A stretch of 64,000 bases of DNA from Streptomyces sp. SID13031 (GCF_010548305.1 NZ_JAAGLV010000001.1:744001-808000); one strand, 5' to 3'. Counted from the first letter of the stretch, positions 44,218 to 52,872 are shown. The notes: generated from the sequence alone by a model not told the origin. Translations and numbers: made by a program.

Positions 44218-44949
44218 ATGAGCGATGCATCGAGTACGACGTACCTCGTGGTGGAAGCCGGATCACACGAGGGGCAGCGGATCAATCTGACCGGCGCCCG
44301 AATGACGGTCGGCCGGTTGCCGACCTGCGAGGTACGGTTCGACGACCCGTACCTGAGCCGGACGCATGCGGCGCTGTGGCAGCAGGGCGGCGTGGACTAT
44401 GTCGAAGATCTAGGCTCGGCCGGCGGCACCTTCGTGAACGGCGAGGCGATCACGGAGCCGCGACGGCTGCACGCGGGGGACCGGATTGCGTTCGCGGAGC
44501 TGCGGCTTCGCTACGGCACGGGCGAAGGCGCGCCGGCCGGGGTTCGCTACGACATCGGCGATCAGCGGGCGCACGCGATCAACAATGTCGGGCGGGATCA
44601 GTACGTGCAGCAGGTGATCCAGCAGCGGGAGAACTTCTTCCGCGAGATCGCCGCGGCGAAGACGAAGGCCCGCGGGCTGATCTGGACCGGTGTCGTGGTG
44701 TTCCTGGTCGGACTCGCCGTCGCCGCCTTCGGTTGGTACACGTACTACGGTCAGATCCTGGACCTCTCGGCTGCGTCCAGTATGCCCACGAAGGACGATT
44801 TCAGCGGGCTCTTGGTGTTCGCGCTCGGAGGCCTGGTCAACCTGGTCGGCGTACTGCTGATCATCGTCGGGATCGTGCTGCACATCGTCGCCACCGCGCG
44901 CCGCCGCCGGGTCGACCGGGAACTACCGCCACCCCAGTTCATGAGATGA
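44218..44949 (+). CDS. FHA-domain membrane protein with INNVGRDQ motif
   Basis: This 243-residue protein has an N-terminal FHA domain (about 10-95) with the hallmark GRLPTCEVRFDDPYLSRTHA and GTFVNGEAI, which binds phosphothreonine. Residues 113-128 read IGDQRAHAINNVGRDQ, a motif nearly repeated in the next gene. Two transmembrane segments follow at about 153-175 and 197-224, with both ends cytoplasmic. The ATG at 44218 has GAGG upstream and is preferred over 44167. It is six bases from the following gene, so they are co-transcribed. It is likely a membrane-bound phospho-signal receptor for a Ser/Thr kinase pathway. Confidence 0.85.
   Translation: MSDASSTTYLVVEAGSHEGQRINLTGARMTVGRLPTCEVRFDDPYLSRTHAALWQQGGVDYVEDLGSAGGTFVNGEAITEPRRLHAGDRIAFAELRLRYGTGEGAPAGVRYDIGDQRAHAINNVGRDQYVQQVIQQRENFFREIAAAKTKARGLIWTGVVVFLVGLAVAAFGWYTYYGQILDLSAASSMPTKDDFSGLLVFALGGLVNLVGVLLIIVGIVLHIVATARRRRVDRELPPPQFMR
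44554..44601 (+). repeat. Copy 1 of shared IGxQxAxxINNVGRDQ motif
   Basis: These 48 bases encode residues 113-128 of the FHA protein. The encoded motif matches that at 44968-45015 at 12 of 16 positions. Confidence 0.7.
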
Positions 44950-44955
44950 GTCGCG

Positions 44956-45351
44956 ATGACCTTCAACATCGGCAACCAGAACGCCGCCAACATCAACAAC
45001 GTCGGCCGCGACCAGCACATCACGGGCGGTCAGACCGGCATCGTGGTGACATCGGAGCAGGCCCTGCAGGCGCTCGCCGATCTGCGAGCGGGCGTCAAGG
45101 CCACGCGTCTCGACCCGCTGTCCTCGATCGCGGTGGAGACGGAACTCCGCGACATCGAGGCCGGTCTCCGCCAGCCGAAGCCGGATCGGACCCGGATCGC
45201 CCCGAGGCTTGAGCGGCTGACCCGCATCCTCCTCGCCGCAGGATCACTGGCCTCGGCCGGATCGGCCCTCGTCGGGCCCCTCGGCATGCTCGCGCATTGG
45301 CTAGGAGCCCTCGGAGCGCCGATCCTCGGCCTGCTACCGGCTCTACTGTGA
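44956..45351 (+). CDS. Small protein with INNVGRDQ motif and hydrophobic C-terminus
   Basis: This 131-residue protein starts at an ATG six bases after the FHA gene. Its N-terminus has IGNQNAANINNVGRDQ at residues 5-20, then HITGGQTGIVV, a Gly/Asn-rich beta-like segment. Residues of about 35-95 are charged helices, and the final 40 residues are Ala/Gly/Leu-rich and hydrophobic (LLAAGSLASAGSALVGPLGM), possibly membrane-inserting. Similar architectures occur in actinobacterial conflict-system adaptors. It probably pairs with the FHA protein through the shared motif. No catalytic residues are present. Confidence 0.75.
   Translation: MTFNIGNQNAANINNVGRDQHITGGQTGIVVTSEQALQALADLRAGVKATRLDPLSSIAVETELRDIEAGLRQPKPDRTRIAPRLERLTRILLAAGSLASAGSALVGPLGMLAHWLGALGAPILGLLPALL
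44968..45015 (+). repeat. Copy 2 of shared IGxQxAxxINNVGRDQ motif
   Basis: These bases encode residues 5-20 of the small protein, matching copy 1 in the FHA protein. Confidence 0.7.
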
Positions 45352-45392
45352 CTACCGGGACTTGGTGAAGTGAGCCGGTGGTGGGGCAGCGC

Positions 45393-46328
45393 CTACTCAC
45401 CCAAGAGTGGGTCGATGGGTGCGGCAAAGCGGAAGTAGGCCGGGTCGTTGAACGTACCGGGGACCTTGCCGAGGCCTTGGATGACCGTCGCAGTGCCGTT
45501 GGCGTGGCCGACGGCGTACAGATAGGCCGATTGGGTGTCCTTGTCGATGCCGAGCAGCAGGGTGCCCTGGTTGCCGCACTTCTGCGCGATCAGGAATTCG
45601 AAGCCCTGCCAGGTACGGGTGCGTACCCGTTTGACCACTGGTTTCATCGGCGCCGTCGTCGGGATGTGAATCGTGTAGAGCGCGCCGCCCCGGGTGTTCG
45701 CGAGGAACGTGTCATAGCTCCGGGTCTTGCTGATCAACGCGATCGCCTTCACCGGCGCGAAGCCCGGGGACGTGCCGGTAACTCGCCAACCCCCGCTGGT
45801 GGAGGTCCATCTGCTCAGCACGCCGTCGTCGCGCAGCCCGTAGATCGTCGTTCGTGGGACGGAGGTTCCCTCCCGATAGCGAGACTCCTCGAACGCGACG
45901 ATGTCACCGTATTCGCCGCCGTCGACCTCGCGGTGGATCGAGTCCGGGTCGAGTTCGCCCCTGACGAGCGTGTAGGCACTGTAGATCAGGGTCGAGCCGA
46001 TGATCACGTGGCCCGCGACAAAGACGCCGCGCGGATCCGGGGAGGCAAACATCGAACCGCTGAGCCGTACCTGATCGTCGAACACATCGGCCGCCACCAC
46101 CCGGTCGTTCGTTCTCGTCGGAGGCGAGCCGGCCGTGATGCGCTGCGACCTGTGATCACCTCCAACCGTGACCGACCCCAGATCCATGGAGCACTTCTTG
46201 CCGGCGCTTGCATCGCCGGTAGTTGTCGTCACAGCGTCCGCGGCGCCGGGAAGCAAGCCGGCGGCCAACAGTGCAGCCCCGCTCAGTACTACCGAGCCCC
46301 GACGGACGAGCCTTTGCCTACCACGCAT
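45393..46328 (-). CDS. Secreted hypothetical protein
   Basis: This protein is about 311 residues long when started at 46328. It has a signal peptide with twin Arg (RRGSVVLSGAALLAAGLLPG, cleavage near ADA) and a mature part that is beta-rich, with YGLRDDGVLSRWTST, FLANTRGGALYTIHIP and LLGIDKDTQSAYLYAVGH, suggestive of a propeller-like fold. I do not recognise its family. A longer frame upstream (to 46427) has no signal peptide at its start and is less likely. It converges with the small motif-bearing protein gene; the 41 bases between stops show no clear terminator. Confidence 0.7.
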   Translation of the reverse strand: MRGRQRLVRRGSVVLSGAALLAAGLLPGAADAVTTTTGDASAGKKCSMDLGSVTVGGDHRSQRITAGSPPTRTNDRVVAADVFDDQVRLSGSMFASPDPRGVFVAGHVIIGSTLIYSAYTLVRGELDPDSIHREVDGGEYGDIVAFEESRYREGTSVPRTTIYGLRDDGVLSRWTSTSGGWRVTGTSPGFAPVKAIALISKTRSYDTFLANTRGGALYTIHIPTTAPMKPVVKRVRTRTWQGFEFLIAQKCGNQGTLLLGIDKDTQSAYLYAVGHANGTATVIQGLGKVPGTFNDPAYFRFAAPIDPLLGE

Positions 46329-46487
46329 GTCGCAACCTCTCGTGACCTGACCCCCAGGTTGCCGGCTCCATGCCAACAGCAGATCGTTACCCACCTTGAT
46401 GCGGCCAAGCCGACGAAAGTTGCGCAACCATAGCCGAACAAGCTACGTGGGCAGGTGTGGCGGTCATGGTCGGCCTTCGAAGTGAGG

Positions 46488-47990
46488 TCAGCGTGGCAGG
46501 TAGAAGGGGGCCTGCGGTTGACCGATCAGCGTGACTGACTTCAGGTGGGTGTAGAGATCGATGGTTTCGGCTGAGTTCTCGGAGCCGTAGCCGCTGTCCT
46601 TGAACCCGCCGATCGGTGATCCGTCGACGAGGTTGAAGTACTTGTTGATCCACACCGAGCCGACCTCGAGACGGTCGGCGGTCTCGAGTGCCCGTGCGAT
46701 ATTGGTGGTGTAGAGGCCGGCGGCCAGACCGTAACGGACGCCGTTCGCCTGGGCGATCATGGTTTCGTAGTTGCTCCACCGGATGACCGAGAGCACCGGG
46801 CCGAAGATCTCCTCCTGTGCGATCCGCATCTCGTTGGTCGCCTCGAAGATCGTGGGCTGAACGAAGTAGCCGTACTCGTTGCCCTCGACAACCGAACGCT
46901 CGCCACCGGTCAGCAGCTTGGCCCCTTCCTTGCGGCCGATGTCGACGTAGTCGAGCACCCGCTTGCCCTGGCGCTCGGAGACCAGACAGCTCAGGCCGGT
47001 GGCCGGGTCGATCGGGCTGCCGAGAGCGATCTTCTCGACGCCGGCGACGAGGCGGCCGACCACGTCGTCGTACACGTCCTCGTGGACGAATAGGCGGGTT
47101 CCGGCCAGGCAGGACTGGCCGTTGCAGTACGTCGCGGCGAACGCTGCGTTGTCGACCACCCCGTCGATATCGTCGATGTCGGGGAAGACGATGTTCGGAC
47201 TCTTGCCACCCAGCTCCAGACTCACCGGCGCGAGTCGCTCGGCGGCGGCGATGGCGACGAGCCGTCCGACCTCCGAGCTGCCGGTGAAGGCCAGTTTGCG
47301 GACGTCGACGTGGGCGGTCAGGGCAGCGCCCGCTTCCTCGCCCAGACCGGTGACGACGTTGACCACACCCGCCGGGAAGATCTGTGCCAGGTGCTCGCAC
47401 AAGGCCAGGGTGGACAGTGACGCGTGCTCGTCCGGTTTGAGGACGACTGTGTTGCCGGCGGCAAGGGCCGGCGCGAGTTTGTGCGCCACCATGATCGCCG
47501 GGACGTTCCACGGGATGATCGCCCCGATGACGCCGAGAGGCTCCCGGCGGGCGATGGCGATGCCGTTCTCGATCGGCCGGTTGAAGCCGGTGCGGTTCAG
47601 CGCGGCGCCGGCGAAGAAGCGGAACTCGCCGAGCGCGATCCGATGGTCGATCTCGGTCTCGGTGACCCGGCGGCCGATGTCGAGGGCGTCGAGGTAGGCC
47701 AGCCGCTCGATGTCGGCCTCGATCGCGTCGGCCAGCCGGAGCAGCATCGCGGCCCGTTCCTCGGGCAGGGTGCGGCGCCAGTTGACGAACGCGGCTTTGG
47801 CGGCCTGGACGGCTCGGTCGATGTCGGCCGCGCCGCCGCGGGCGAGGTCGCTGAGGTGCTCGCCCGTGGCGGGGTTGACCGCTGGGAAATGCGTAGTGGT
47901 GCTGCTCTCGAAGTCGCCATCGATGAAGTGGCCGTACTGCGGCCGGAGGTCGCTGAGGACGGCAGCCGAGGCTTCGGATACGGCAGTCAT
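46488..47990 (-). CDS. NAD(P)-dependent aldehyde dehydrogenase
   Basis: This 500-residue protein is a class I/II-like aldehyde dehydrogenase that oxidises aldehydes to acids. It shows the cofactor-binding PWNVPAIMVAHKLAPALAAG and FTGSSEVGR motifs, general base E259 in LELGGKSPN, and the catalytic thiol C294 in NGQSCLAGT. The length is normal for the family. It is divergent from the nitrilase gene, with a regulatory region of about 250 bases between. Association with nitrilase and gentisate genes suggests an aromatic or hydroxy-substituted aldehyde substrate, but the sequence cannot decide this. Confidence 0.95.
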   Translation of the reverse strand: MTAVSEASAAVLSDLRPQYGHFIDGDFESSTTTHFPAVNPATGEHLSDLARGGAADIDRAVQAAKAAFVNWRRTLPEERAAMLLRLADAIEADIERLAYLDALDIGRRVTETEIDHRIALGEFRFFAGAALNRTGFNRPIENGIAIARREPLGVIGAIIPWNVPAIMVAHKLAPALAAGNTVVLKPDEHASLSTLALCEHLAQIFPAGVVNVVTGLGEEAGAALTAHVDVRKLAFTGSSEVGRLVAIAAAERLAPVSLELGGKSPNIVFPDIDDIDGVVDNAAFAATYCNGQSCLAGTRLFVHEDVYDDVVGRLVAGVEKIALGSPIDPATGLSCLVSERQGKRVLDYVDIGRKEGAKLLTGGERSVVEGNEYGYFVQPTIFEATNEMRIAQEEIFGPVLSVIRWSNYETMIAQANGVRYGLAAGLYTTNIARALETADRLEVGSVWINKYFNLVDGSPIGGFKDSGYGSENSAETIDLYTHLKSVTLIGQPQAPFYLPR

Positions 47991-48145
47991 GTGGAGGTGC
48001 TCCTCATCAGAGGGATGGACCGGCCGACGAGCCCGCGAAGGGCCGGTGCCGGGTTTGTCAGGGCGTGTGGATCGCCGACGGCGAGCTGACCGAACCGGAG
48101 ATTCCGGTCGACGGCTGTGAACGTGTGAAGCGACAGTAGGAGCAC

Positions 48146-48174
48146 ATGATCTAACTCGTCAATAAGTAGATCAT
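48146..48174. promoter_or_regulatory. Inverted repeat between aldehyde dehydrogenase and nitrilase genes
   Basis: ATGATCTA (48146-48153) and TAGATCAT (48167-48174) form perfect eight-base arms with a 13-base AT-rich spacer. It lies about 70 bases upstream of nitrilase and 155 bases from the dehydrogenase start, and is a candidate operator, perhaps for the GntR regulator at 50973. Confidence 0.5.
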
Positions 48175-48242
48175 CATATTTGATAAAAGCGGAGAATTGT
48201 CGTAACGTCGCCCTCATGAGAGCTGGCTGAAGGGAGGAGCAC

Positions 48243-49265
48243 GTGGACTACCCGAGGTTCCGCGCCGCCGCGATTCAGGCGGCGCCGGTCTTTCTGAACA
48301 CCCCGGCGACCGTTGCGAAGGCCTGCGAGCTGATCGCGACCGCCGCTCGGGAGGGCGCCGAGTTGATCGCCTTCCCTGAGGTCTTCGTGCCCGGGTATCC
48401 CTACTGGAACTGGACCATGACGCCGATCCAGGGGAGTCCCTGGTTCGAGAAGCTTTTCGACGCGGCGATCGACATCCCTGGACCTGAGGTCGACCAGCTG
48501 CGTGCGGCTGCCCGCCGGGCCGGCTGCACGGTCGTCATCGGTGTCAACGAACGCGACCCGTTCTCGATGGGAACGCTCTACAACTCCATCGTGTTCATCG
48601 GAGCCGACGGTGCTTTGCTGGGTGTCCATCGCAAGCTGGTCCCGACTTGGGCGGAGAAGCTGACCTGGGCCGGCGGCGACGGCCGGTCGCTGCGGGTCTT
48701 CGACACCTCCGTCGGCAGGCTCGGTGCCCTCGCCTGTGGTGAGAACACCAACACACTGGCGCGGTTTGCACTGCTGGCGCAGGGCGAGAACGTCCACGTG
48801 GCCAACTACATCGCGTTGCCAGTGGCACCGGCCGGCTACGACATGGTCGAGGCAATCAAGGTCCGGTCGGCCGCGCATTCGTTCGAGGGCAAGGTCTTCT
48901 CGGTCGTGTCCTGTGCCGCGATCACTCCGGAGATCGTGGACGCGGTTGCCCATGACAACGATTCGCGAGAGCTGTTGCAGGGCGAACACAGTGCTTTCAG
49001 CGGCATCTTCGGGCCGGACGGCCGGCTGCTGACCGAACCCTTGATCGACACCGAAGGCATCGTTTACGCGGAGATCGATCTGCGCCGATGCATCCAGCCG
49101 AAACAGATGCACGACATCATCGGCCACTACAACCGCTTCGACGTGCTCCAGTTGCACGTCGATCGCAGGCCGAAGACACCAGTGGTGTTCACCGACGATC
49201 CCCACCCCGTCCAAGCTCCGGACCACGAGCCCGGCCTGTCGGCCGTCGAGTTCGGTCTCAGCTGA
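48243..49265 (+). CDS. Nitrilase (carbon-nitrogen hydrolase)
   Basis: This 340-residue protein belongs to the nitrilase superfamily and has the E-K-C triad: E46 in AFPEVFVPGYPYW, K131 in HRKLVPTWAEKLTW and C165 in LACGENTNTLARFALL. The lengths and the CGEN motif match true nitrilases (EC 3.5.5.1 type), which convert nitriles to carboxylic acids and ammonia. The GTG start at 48243 has GGGAGGAG upstream. It starts a plus-strand operon with an FAH-type hydrolase (41 bases later) and a maleate isomerase. It may release an aromatic acid that enters the gentisate pathway; this is inference. Confidence 0.93.
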   Translation: MDYPRFRAAAIQAAPVFLNTPATVAKACELIATAAREGAELIAFPEVFVPGYPYWNWTMTPIQGSPWFEKLFDAAIDIPGPEVDQLRAAARRAGCTVVIGVNERDPFSMGTLYNSIVFIGADGALLGVHRKLVPTWAEKLTWAGGDGRSLRVFDTSVGRLGALACGENTNTLARFALLAQGENVHVANYIALPVAPAGYDMVEAIKVRSAAHSFEGKVFSVVSCAAITPEIVDAVAHDNDSRELLQGEHSAFSGIFGPDGRLLTEPLIDTEGIVYAEIDLRRCIQPKQMHDIIGHYNRFDVLQLHVDRRPKTPVVFTDDPHPVQAPDHEPGLSAVEFGLS

Positions 49266-49306
49266 ACCGGGCCCCGACGAAGCCGTTCTACCTCCAAGGA
49301 GCATCG

Positions 49307-50212
49307 ATGCGTTTTGCCACCTTCACCCCCGCCCGCGGCACCGCTGCCCGGATCGGCCTGATCGTCGACGACGGCGAGACGGTCGTGGACATCGAGGCCG
49401 CGCTTCGCGGTGAGCTCGATGTGCCAGGCGACCTTCGCAGCCTCATCGAGGCAGGTCCTGCTGTCCTCGACAGCATCCGCGTGGCCGTTCACGGTCAGAC
49501 TGCGTGGCCGCCCGGCACCGCCCATCGACTGGCCGAGGTCAGGCTGCATGCACCGCTACGCCCCGGAAAGGTGATCGGGGTCGGCCTGAACTACGTCGAG
49601 CACGTCGAGGAGTCGAGCCGCACGCTCGACACCGACGAGGCGCTGCCGGCCCGCCCGGTGCTTTTCAGCAAGCCGGCCACCGCGGTGGTCGGACCCGGCG
49701 AGCCCATCCGGCACGACCCCGGGCTGACCGAACAGCTCGACTGGGAGTGCGAACTCGCCGTCGTCATCGGACGAACGGCCCGCTCGGTCGACCGCGACGA
49801 CGCCTACGCCTACGTCTTCGGGTACACGATCCTCAACGACATCAGCGCCCGCGACCAGCGTCGCGCCGGGCAGTGGTTCTTCTCCAAGGGCCAGGACAGC
49901 TACGCACCGCTCGGACCGATCGTCGTCACCGCCGACGAACTGCCCGATCCGCACAGTCTGCAGCTGAGCTTGTTCGTCAACGGGGAGCAGAAGCAGGACG
50001 GCAACAGCAAGCACATGCTGTTCGGCATCCCGGAGCTGATCGAGGACATCACCTCGGGCATCACGCTCGAGCCAGGCGATGTGATCGCGACCGGCTCGCC
50101 GCAGGGTGTCGGAGCGGCTCAGGACCCGCCGCAGTACCTCCGGCCCGGTGACGTCGTCGAGGCGCGGATCGAGGGCATCGGCGCCCTGACCAACCCGGTC
50201 GAGGCGGTCTGA
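49307..50212 (+). CDS. Fumarylacetoacetate hydrolase-family protein, probable maleylpyruvate hydrolase
   Basis: This 301-residue protein has the FAH fold signature: LNYVEHVEE, then ECELAVVIGRTAR, NDISARDQRRAGQWFFSKGQ and FGIPELIEDITSGITLEPGD, ending with GSPQGVG. FAH enzymes use a divalent metal to split 1,3-diketo acids. Beside gentisate dioxygenase and maleate isomerase, the best candidate reaction is hydrolysis of maleylpyruvate to maleate and pyruvate. An AAGGAG ribosome site sets the start at 49307. Other FAH functions (acylpyruvate hydrolysis, decarboxylation) cannot be excluded. It is two bases from the next gene. Confidence 0.85.
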   Translation: MRFATFTPARGTAARIGLIVDDGETVVDIEAALRGELDVPGDLRSLIEAGPAVLDSIRVAVHGQTAWPPGTAHRLAEVRLHAPLRPGKVIGVGLNYVEHVEESSRTLDTDEALPARPVLFSKPATAVVGPGEPIRHDPGLTEQLDWECELAVVIGRTARSVDRDDAYAYVFGYTILNDISARDQRRAGQWFFSKGQDSYAPLGPIVVTADELPDPHSLQLSLFVNGEQKQDGNSKHMLFGIPELIEDITSGITLEPGDVIATGSPQGVGAAQDPPQYLRPGDVVEARIEGIGALTNPVEAV

Positions 50213-50214
50213 CG

Positions 50215-50970
50215 ATGGCGAATCGAGCGCGCCGGATCGGGCTGATCGTGCCGAGCTCCAATATCACCATGGAGACCGAGATCCCCGCCATGCTCCGGGC
50301 CCGTGAGGAGATCGAACCCGAGCGGTTCACTTTCCACTCGTCGCGGATGCGGATGAAGTCGGTGACGAGTGAGGAACTGGCCGCGATGGACGACGAGTCC
50401 GATCGCTGCGCGGCAGAACTCGCCGACGCCCAGGTCGAGGTGCTGGCGTACGCGTGTCTGGTCGCGATCATGTCGCGCGGCTACGGGTACCACTGCGTCT
50501 CACAGGAGCGGTTGACTCAACGGGTCGGTGAGAACGGCTCGTCCGCCCCGGTGATCACCAGCGCCGGCGCCCTCGTGAACGCGCTCGGCACGCTGGGAGC
50601 GACCAGTGCTGCCCTCATCGCGCCGTACCTGAAGCCGCTCACCGAGCAGGTGGTCGGATACATCGAACACGAGGGCTACCGCATTACGGACCACATCGCG
50701 CTGGAGATCCCCGACAATCTCGAGGTCGGAAACCGGGACCCGATGGCTCTCGATGCCATCGTCGACCGGCTCGACCACAGCCAGGCCGACGTGGTCATTC
50801 TGTCGGCCTGCGTTCAGATGCCGTCGCTGGCCGCGATCCAGGTGGTCGAGGATCGGATCGGCAAACCGGTCATATCCGCCGCTCTGGCCACGACGTACGA
50901 GATCCTGAAGGCCATGGATCTGAAGCCGCTCGTTCCCCGGGCCGGCGAGTTGCTCAGCGGAAGGTACTGA
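50215..50970 (+). CDS. Maleate cis-trans isomerase (Asp/Glu racemase family)
   Basis: This 251-residue protein resembles maleate isomerases, which convert maleate to fumarate. The two catalytic cysteines are C81 in AYACLVAIM and C199 in LSACVQMPSL, and the N-terminal RIGLIVPSSNITMETEIPAM is typical. It is the same size as known members. The start is two bases after the FAH-family gene stop, and it lies two bases before the GntR gene, so it is part of one transcript. With the FAH hydrolase it completes a route from maleylpyruvate to pyruvate plus fumarate. Confidence 0.92.
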   Translation: MANRARRIGLIVPSSNITMETEIPAMLRAREEIEPERFTFHSSRMRMKSVTSEELAAMDDESDRCAAELADAQVEVLAYACLVAIMSRGYGYHCVSQERLTQRVGENGSSAPVITSAGALVNALGTLGATSAALIAPYLKPLTEQVVGYIEHEGYRITDHIALEIPDNLEVGNRDPMALDAIVDRLDHSQADVVILSACVQMPSLAAIQVVEDRIGKPVISAALATTYEILKAMDLKPLVPRAGELLSGRY

Positions 50971-50972
50971 CA

Positions 50973-51668
50973 GTGACGAACAAGTTTCGCGCTCCGGCGC
51001 GTACGACCACAGCCGACCAGGCCTACAACACGGTCCTGGCGGCGATCCTGGACGGGTCGATCCCGGCCGGCGCACCACTGCCGCTCCAGCAACTGGCCAA
51101 GGATCTCGACATGAGCATGATGCCGGTCCGCGAGGCCATCAAACAGCTCGAGGCGACCGGGATCATCGAAGTCGAGGCGCACCGGGGGGCCCGGGTACGA
51201 CCGTTGACGGACGACGACCTGATCGACACCTATCTGACCCGGATCGTGCTCGAAGGAGCACTGGTCCGCCAGGCGGCCGAGGGGTTCGACGACGAGGCGG
51301 CGCAACTCGCCCGGGACGCGCTCGATGCCCAGCAGTTGGCGCTGCGCCTGGGCGACAAGGCCGGCGCCCGGAAGGCCCACGAGGACTTCCACTTCACCGT
51401 CTACCGGGCAGCCGAATCGTCCTGGCTGTTCCGGTCCATCAGCCCCACCTGGCTCAACAGCGAGCGCTACCGGGCTGCCGGTCTCTACGACCCGGCAGAG
51501 GTCGACATCCGCCGGCGCGAACACGAACTGATCCTCGATCACTGTGTCGCGCACGACCCGGCTGCCGCCTACCAGGCCCTGAAGTCGCATCTGCTCAGCA
51601 CCGTCCAAGGTGTGAATGCGGAAGCGGCCGAACGCCTGAGCGAAAGGCTCGAGAAGCAGATGGTCTGA
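50973..51668 (+). CDS. GntR-family (FCD domain) transcriptional regulator
   Basis: This 231-residue protein has an N-terminal winged helix (YNTVLAAILDGSIPAGAPLP, then MSMMPVREAIKQLEATGIIE) and a C-terminal FCD effector domain (LRLGDKAGARKAHEDFHFTV). FCD GntR proteins respond to carboxylic acids and often control catabolic operons. The start is a GTG two bases after the maleate isomerase stop. It probably senses an intermediate of the gentisate route. It lies between the isomerase and the dioxygenase genes. Confidence 0.92.
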   Translation: MTNKFRAPARTTTADQAYNTVLAAILDGSIPAGAPLPLQQLAKDLDMSMMPVREAIKQLEATGIIEVEAHRGARVRPLTDDDLIDTYLTRIVLEGALVRQAAEGFDDEAAQLARDALDAQQLALRLGDKAGARKAHEDFHFTVYRAAESSWLFRSISPTWLNSERYRAAGLYDPAEVDIRRREHELILDHCVAHDPAAAYQALKSHLLSTVQGVNAEAAERLSERLEKQMV

Positions 51669-51707
51669 TCCGGCCCTCCGCCGCTTCTCCTCGCGCGGCG
51701 GGCCGGC

Positions 51708-51726
51708 AATCGGACTTCTTCCGATT
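51708..51726 (+). promoter_or_regulatory. Stem-loop upstream of gentisate dioxygenase ribosome site
   Basis: AATCGGA (51708-51714) pairs with TCCGATT (51720-51726), a seven-base stem with a five-base loop just before the AAGGAG ribosome site. It may be an operator or an mRNA hairpin that tunes translation. Confidence 0.4.
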
Positions 51727-51741
51727 GACAAGGAGTTGGAC

Positions 51742-52872
51742 ATGACACTGAGTGATGACGTTCTGGGCCGCGCCCGGGTGCGGGAGACCGCTGAGTTGCA
51801 GGCCTACTACGAGCGCCTCGAAGAGCTCGACGCCGGTGCGCTGTGGACCATCGCGAACAAGATCGAGCCGTGGTTCCCGCAGCCCCGGTCGGTGCCGATG
51901 CACTGGCGGTACCGCGACCTGCGGCCGTTGGTCCTCGAGGCACTCGGGCTGGTGAAGGCCGACGACGCTGGTCGCCGGGTCGTTGCCCTCTACAACCCGG
52001 ACCGCCGCGACATCGCGGCCACGGTTGGTCTGCTGTACAGCGGTCTGCAGGTGATGGCTCCGGGCGAGTCGATGACGGCCCACCGCCACCAGGCGGCCGC
52101 GCTCCGGTTCGTCCTCGAAGGCACCGGCGCCTGGACCATCGTCGACGGCCAGAAACTTAAGGTCGGGCCGCGGGACTTCGCGATCACCCCGAACTGGACC
52201 TGGCACGAACACGGCAACGACGGCGAGGAGTCCTCCGGGCCGGTGATCTGGCAGGACGGTCTGGACATCCCACTCGTCAACGCGCTGGACGCACCGTTCT
52301 ACGAGGTCCATCCGTCCACGTACCAGAAGCAGGAAGGAGTGGTGAACTCCTCTCTGCACACGTATGGCGCCGGCCAGTTGCGTCCAGCCGGCGGCTCCTG
52401 GGGCAAGAACCACTCTCCGCTGCTGGCCTATCCGTGGGAACCGACCTACGAGGCCTTGCTCAGCGCGGCCAAGGCCAGCGACGGGTCGCCGTACGACGGC
52501 ATCATCATGGAGTACAGCAACCCGCTGACGGGAGGCTCGGTGATGCCCACGATGAGTGCTCATATGCAGTTGCTCCGTGCGGGCGAAGCGACCCTGGCCC
52601 ATCGGCAGGTCGGCTCGAAGATCTACACCGCGGCCAAGGGCAGCGGTACGTCGGTCGTCAACGGCAAGCGCTTCGACTGGAGCGAAGGCGACATCTTCTG
52701 CGTTCCGTCCTGGGCCTGGCACGAGCACGCCAACGTCAGCCGCTCCGACGACGCCTGCCTGTTCTCGTTCAACGACTTCCCGGTGATGCGCTCGCTGGGC
52801 TTCTTCCGTGAAGAGGCCTACCCGGACAACGATGGTCACCAGCCGGCTGAGGGCCGGTCGCTCATGGTGTAG
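51742..52872 (+). CDS. Gentisate 1,2-dioxygenase
   Basis: This 376-residue protein has two cupin domains. The N-terminal cupin carries metal-ligand histidines H114 and H116 (TAHRHQAAALRFVLEG) and H155/H157 (WTWHEHGND). The second cupin repeats SWAWHEHANVSR. Size and the WIVDGQ/RFVLEG pattern match gentisate dioxygenase, an iron(II) enzyme that opens gentisate to maleylpyruvate. An AAGGAG site precedes the ATG. It starts 73 bases after the GntR gene and overlaps the converging TetR stop by 11 bases. The reaction product is what the FAH-type neighbour would hydrolyse. Confidence 0.93.
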   Translation: MTLSDDVLGRARVRETAELQAYYERLEELDAGALWTIANKIEPWFPQPRSVPMHWRYRDLRPLVLEALGLVKADDAGRRVVALYNPDRRDIAATVGLLYSGLQVMAPGESMTAHRHQAAALRFVLEGTGAWTIVDGQKLKVGPRDFAITPNWTWHEHGNDGEESSGPVIWQDGLDIPLVNALDAPFYEVHPSTYQKQEGVVNSSLHTYGAGQLRPAGGSWGKNHSPLLAYPWEPTYEALLSAAKASDGSPYDGIIMEYSNPLTGGSVMPTMSAHMQLLRAGEATLAHRQVGSKIYTAAKGSGTSVVNGKRFDWSEGDIFCVPSWAWHEHANVSRSDDACLFSFNDFPVMRSLGFFREEAYPDNDGHQPAEGRSLMV

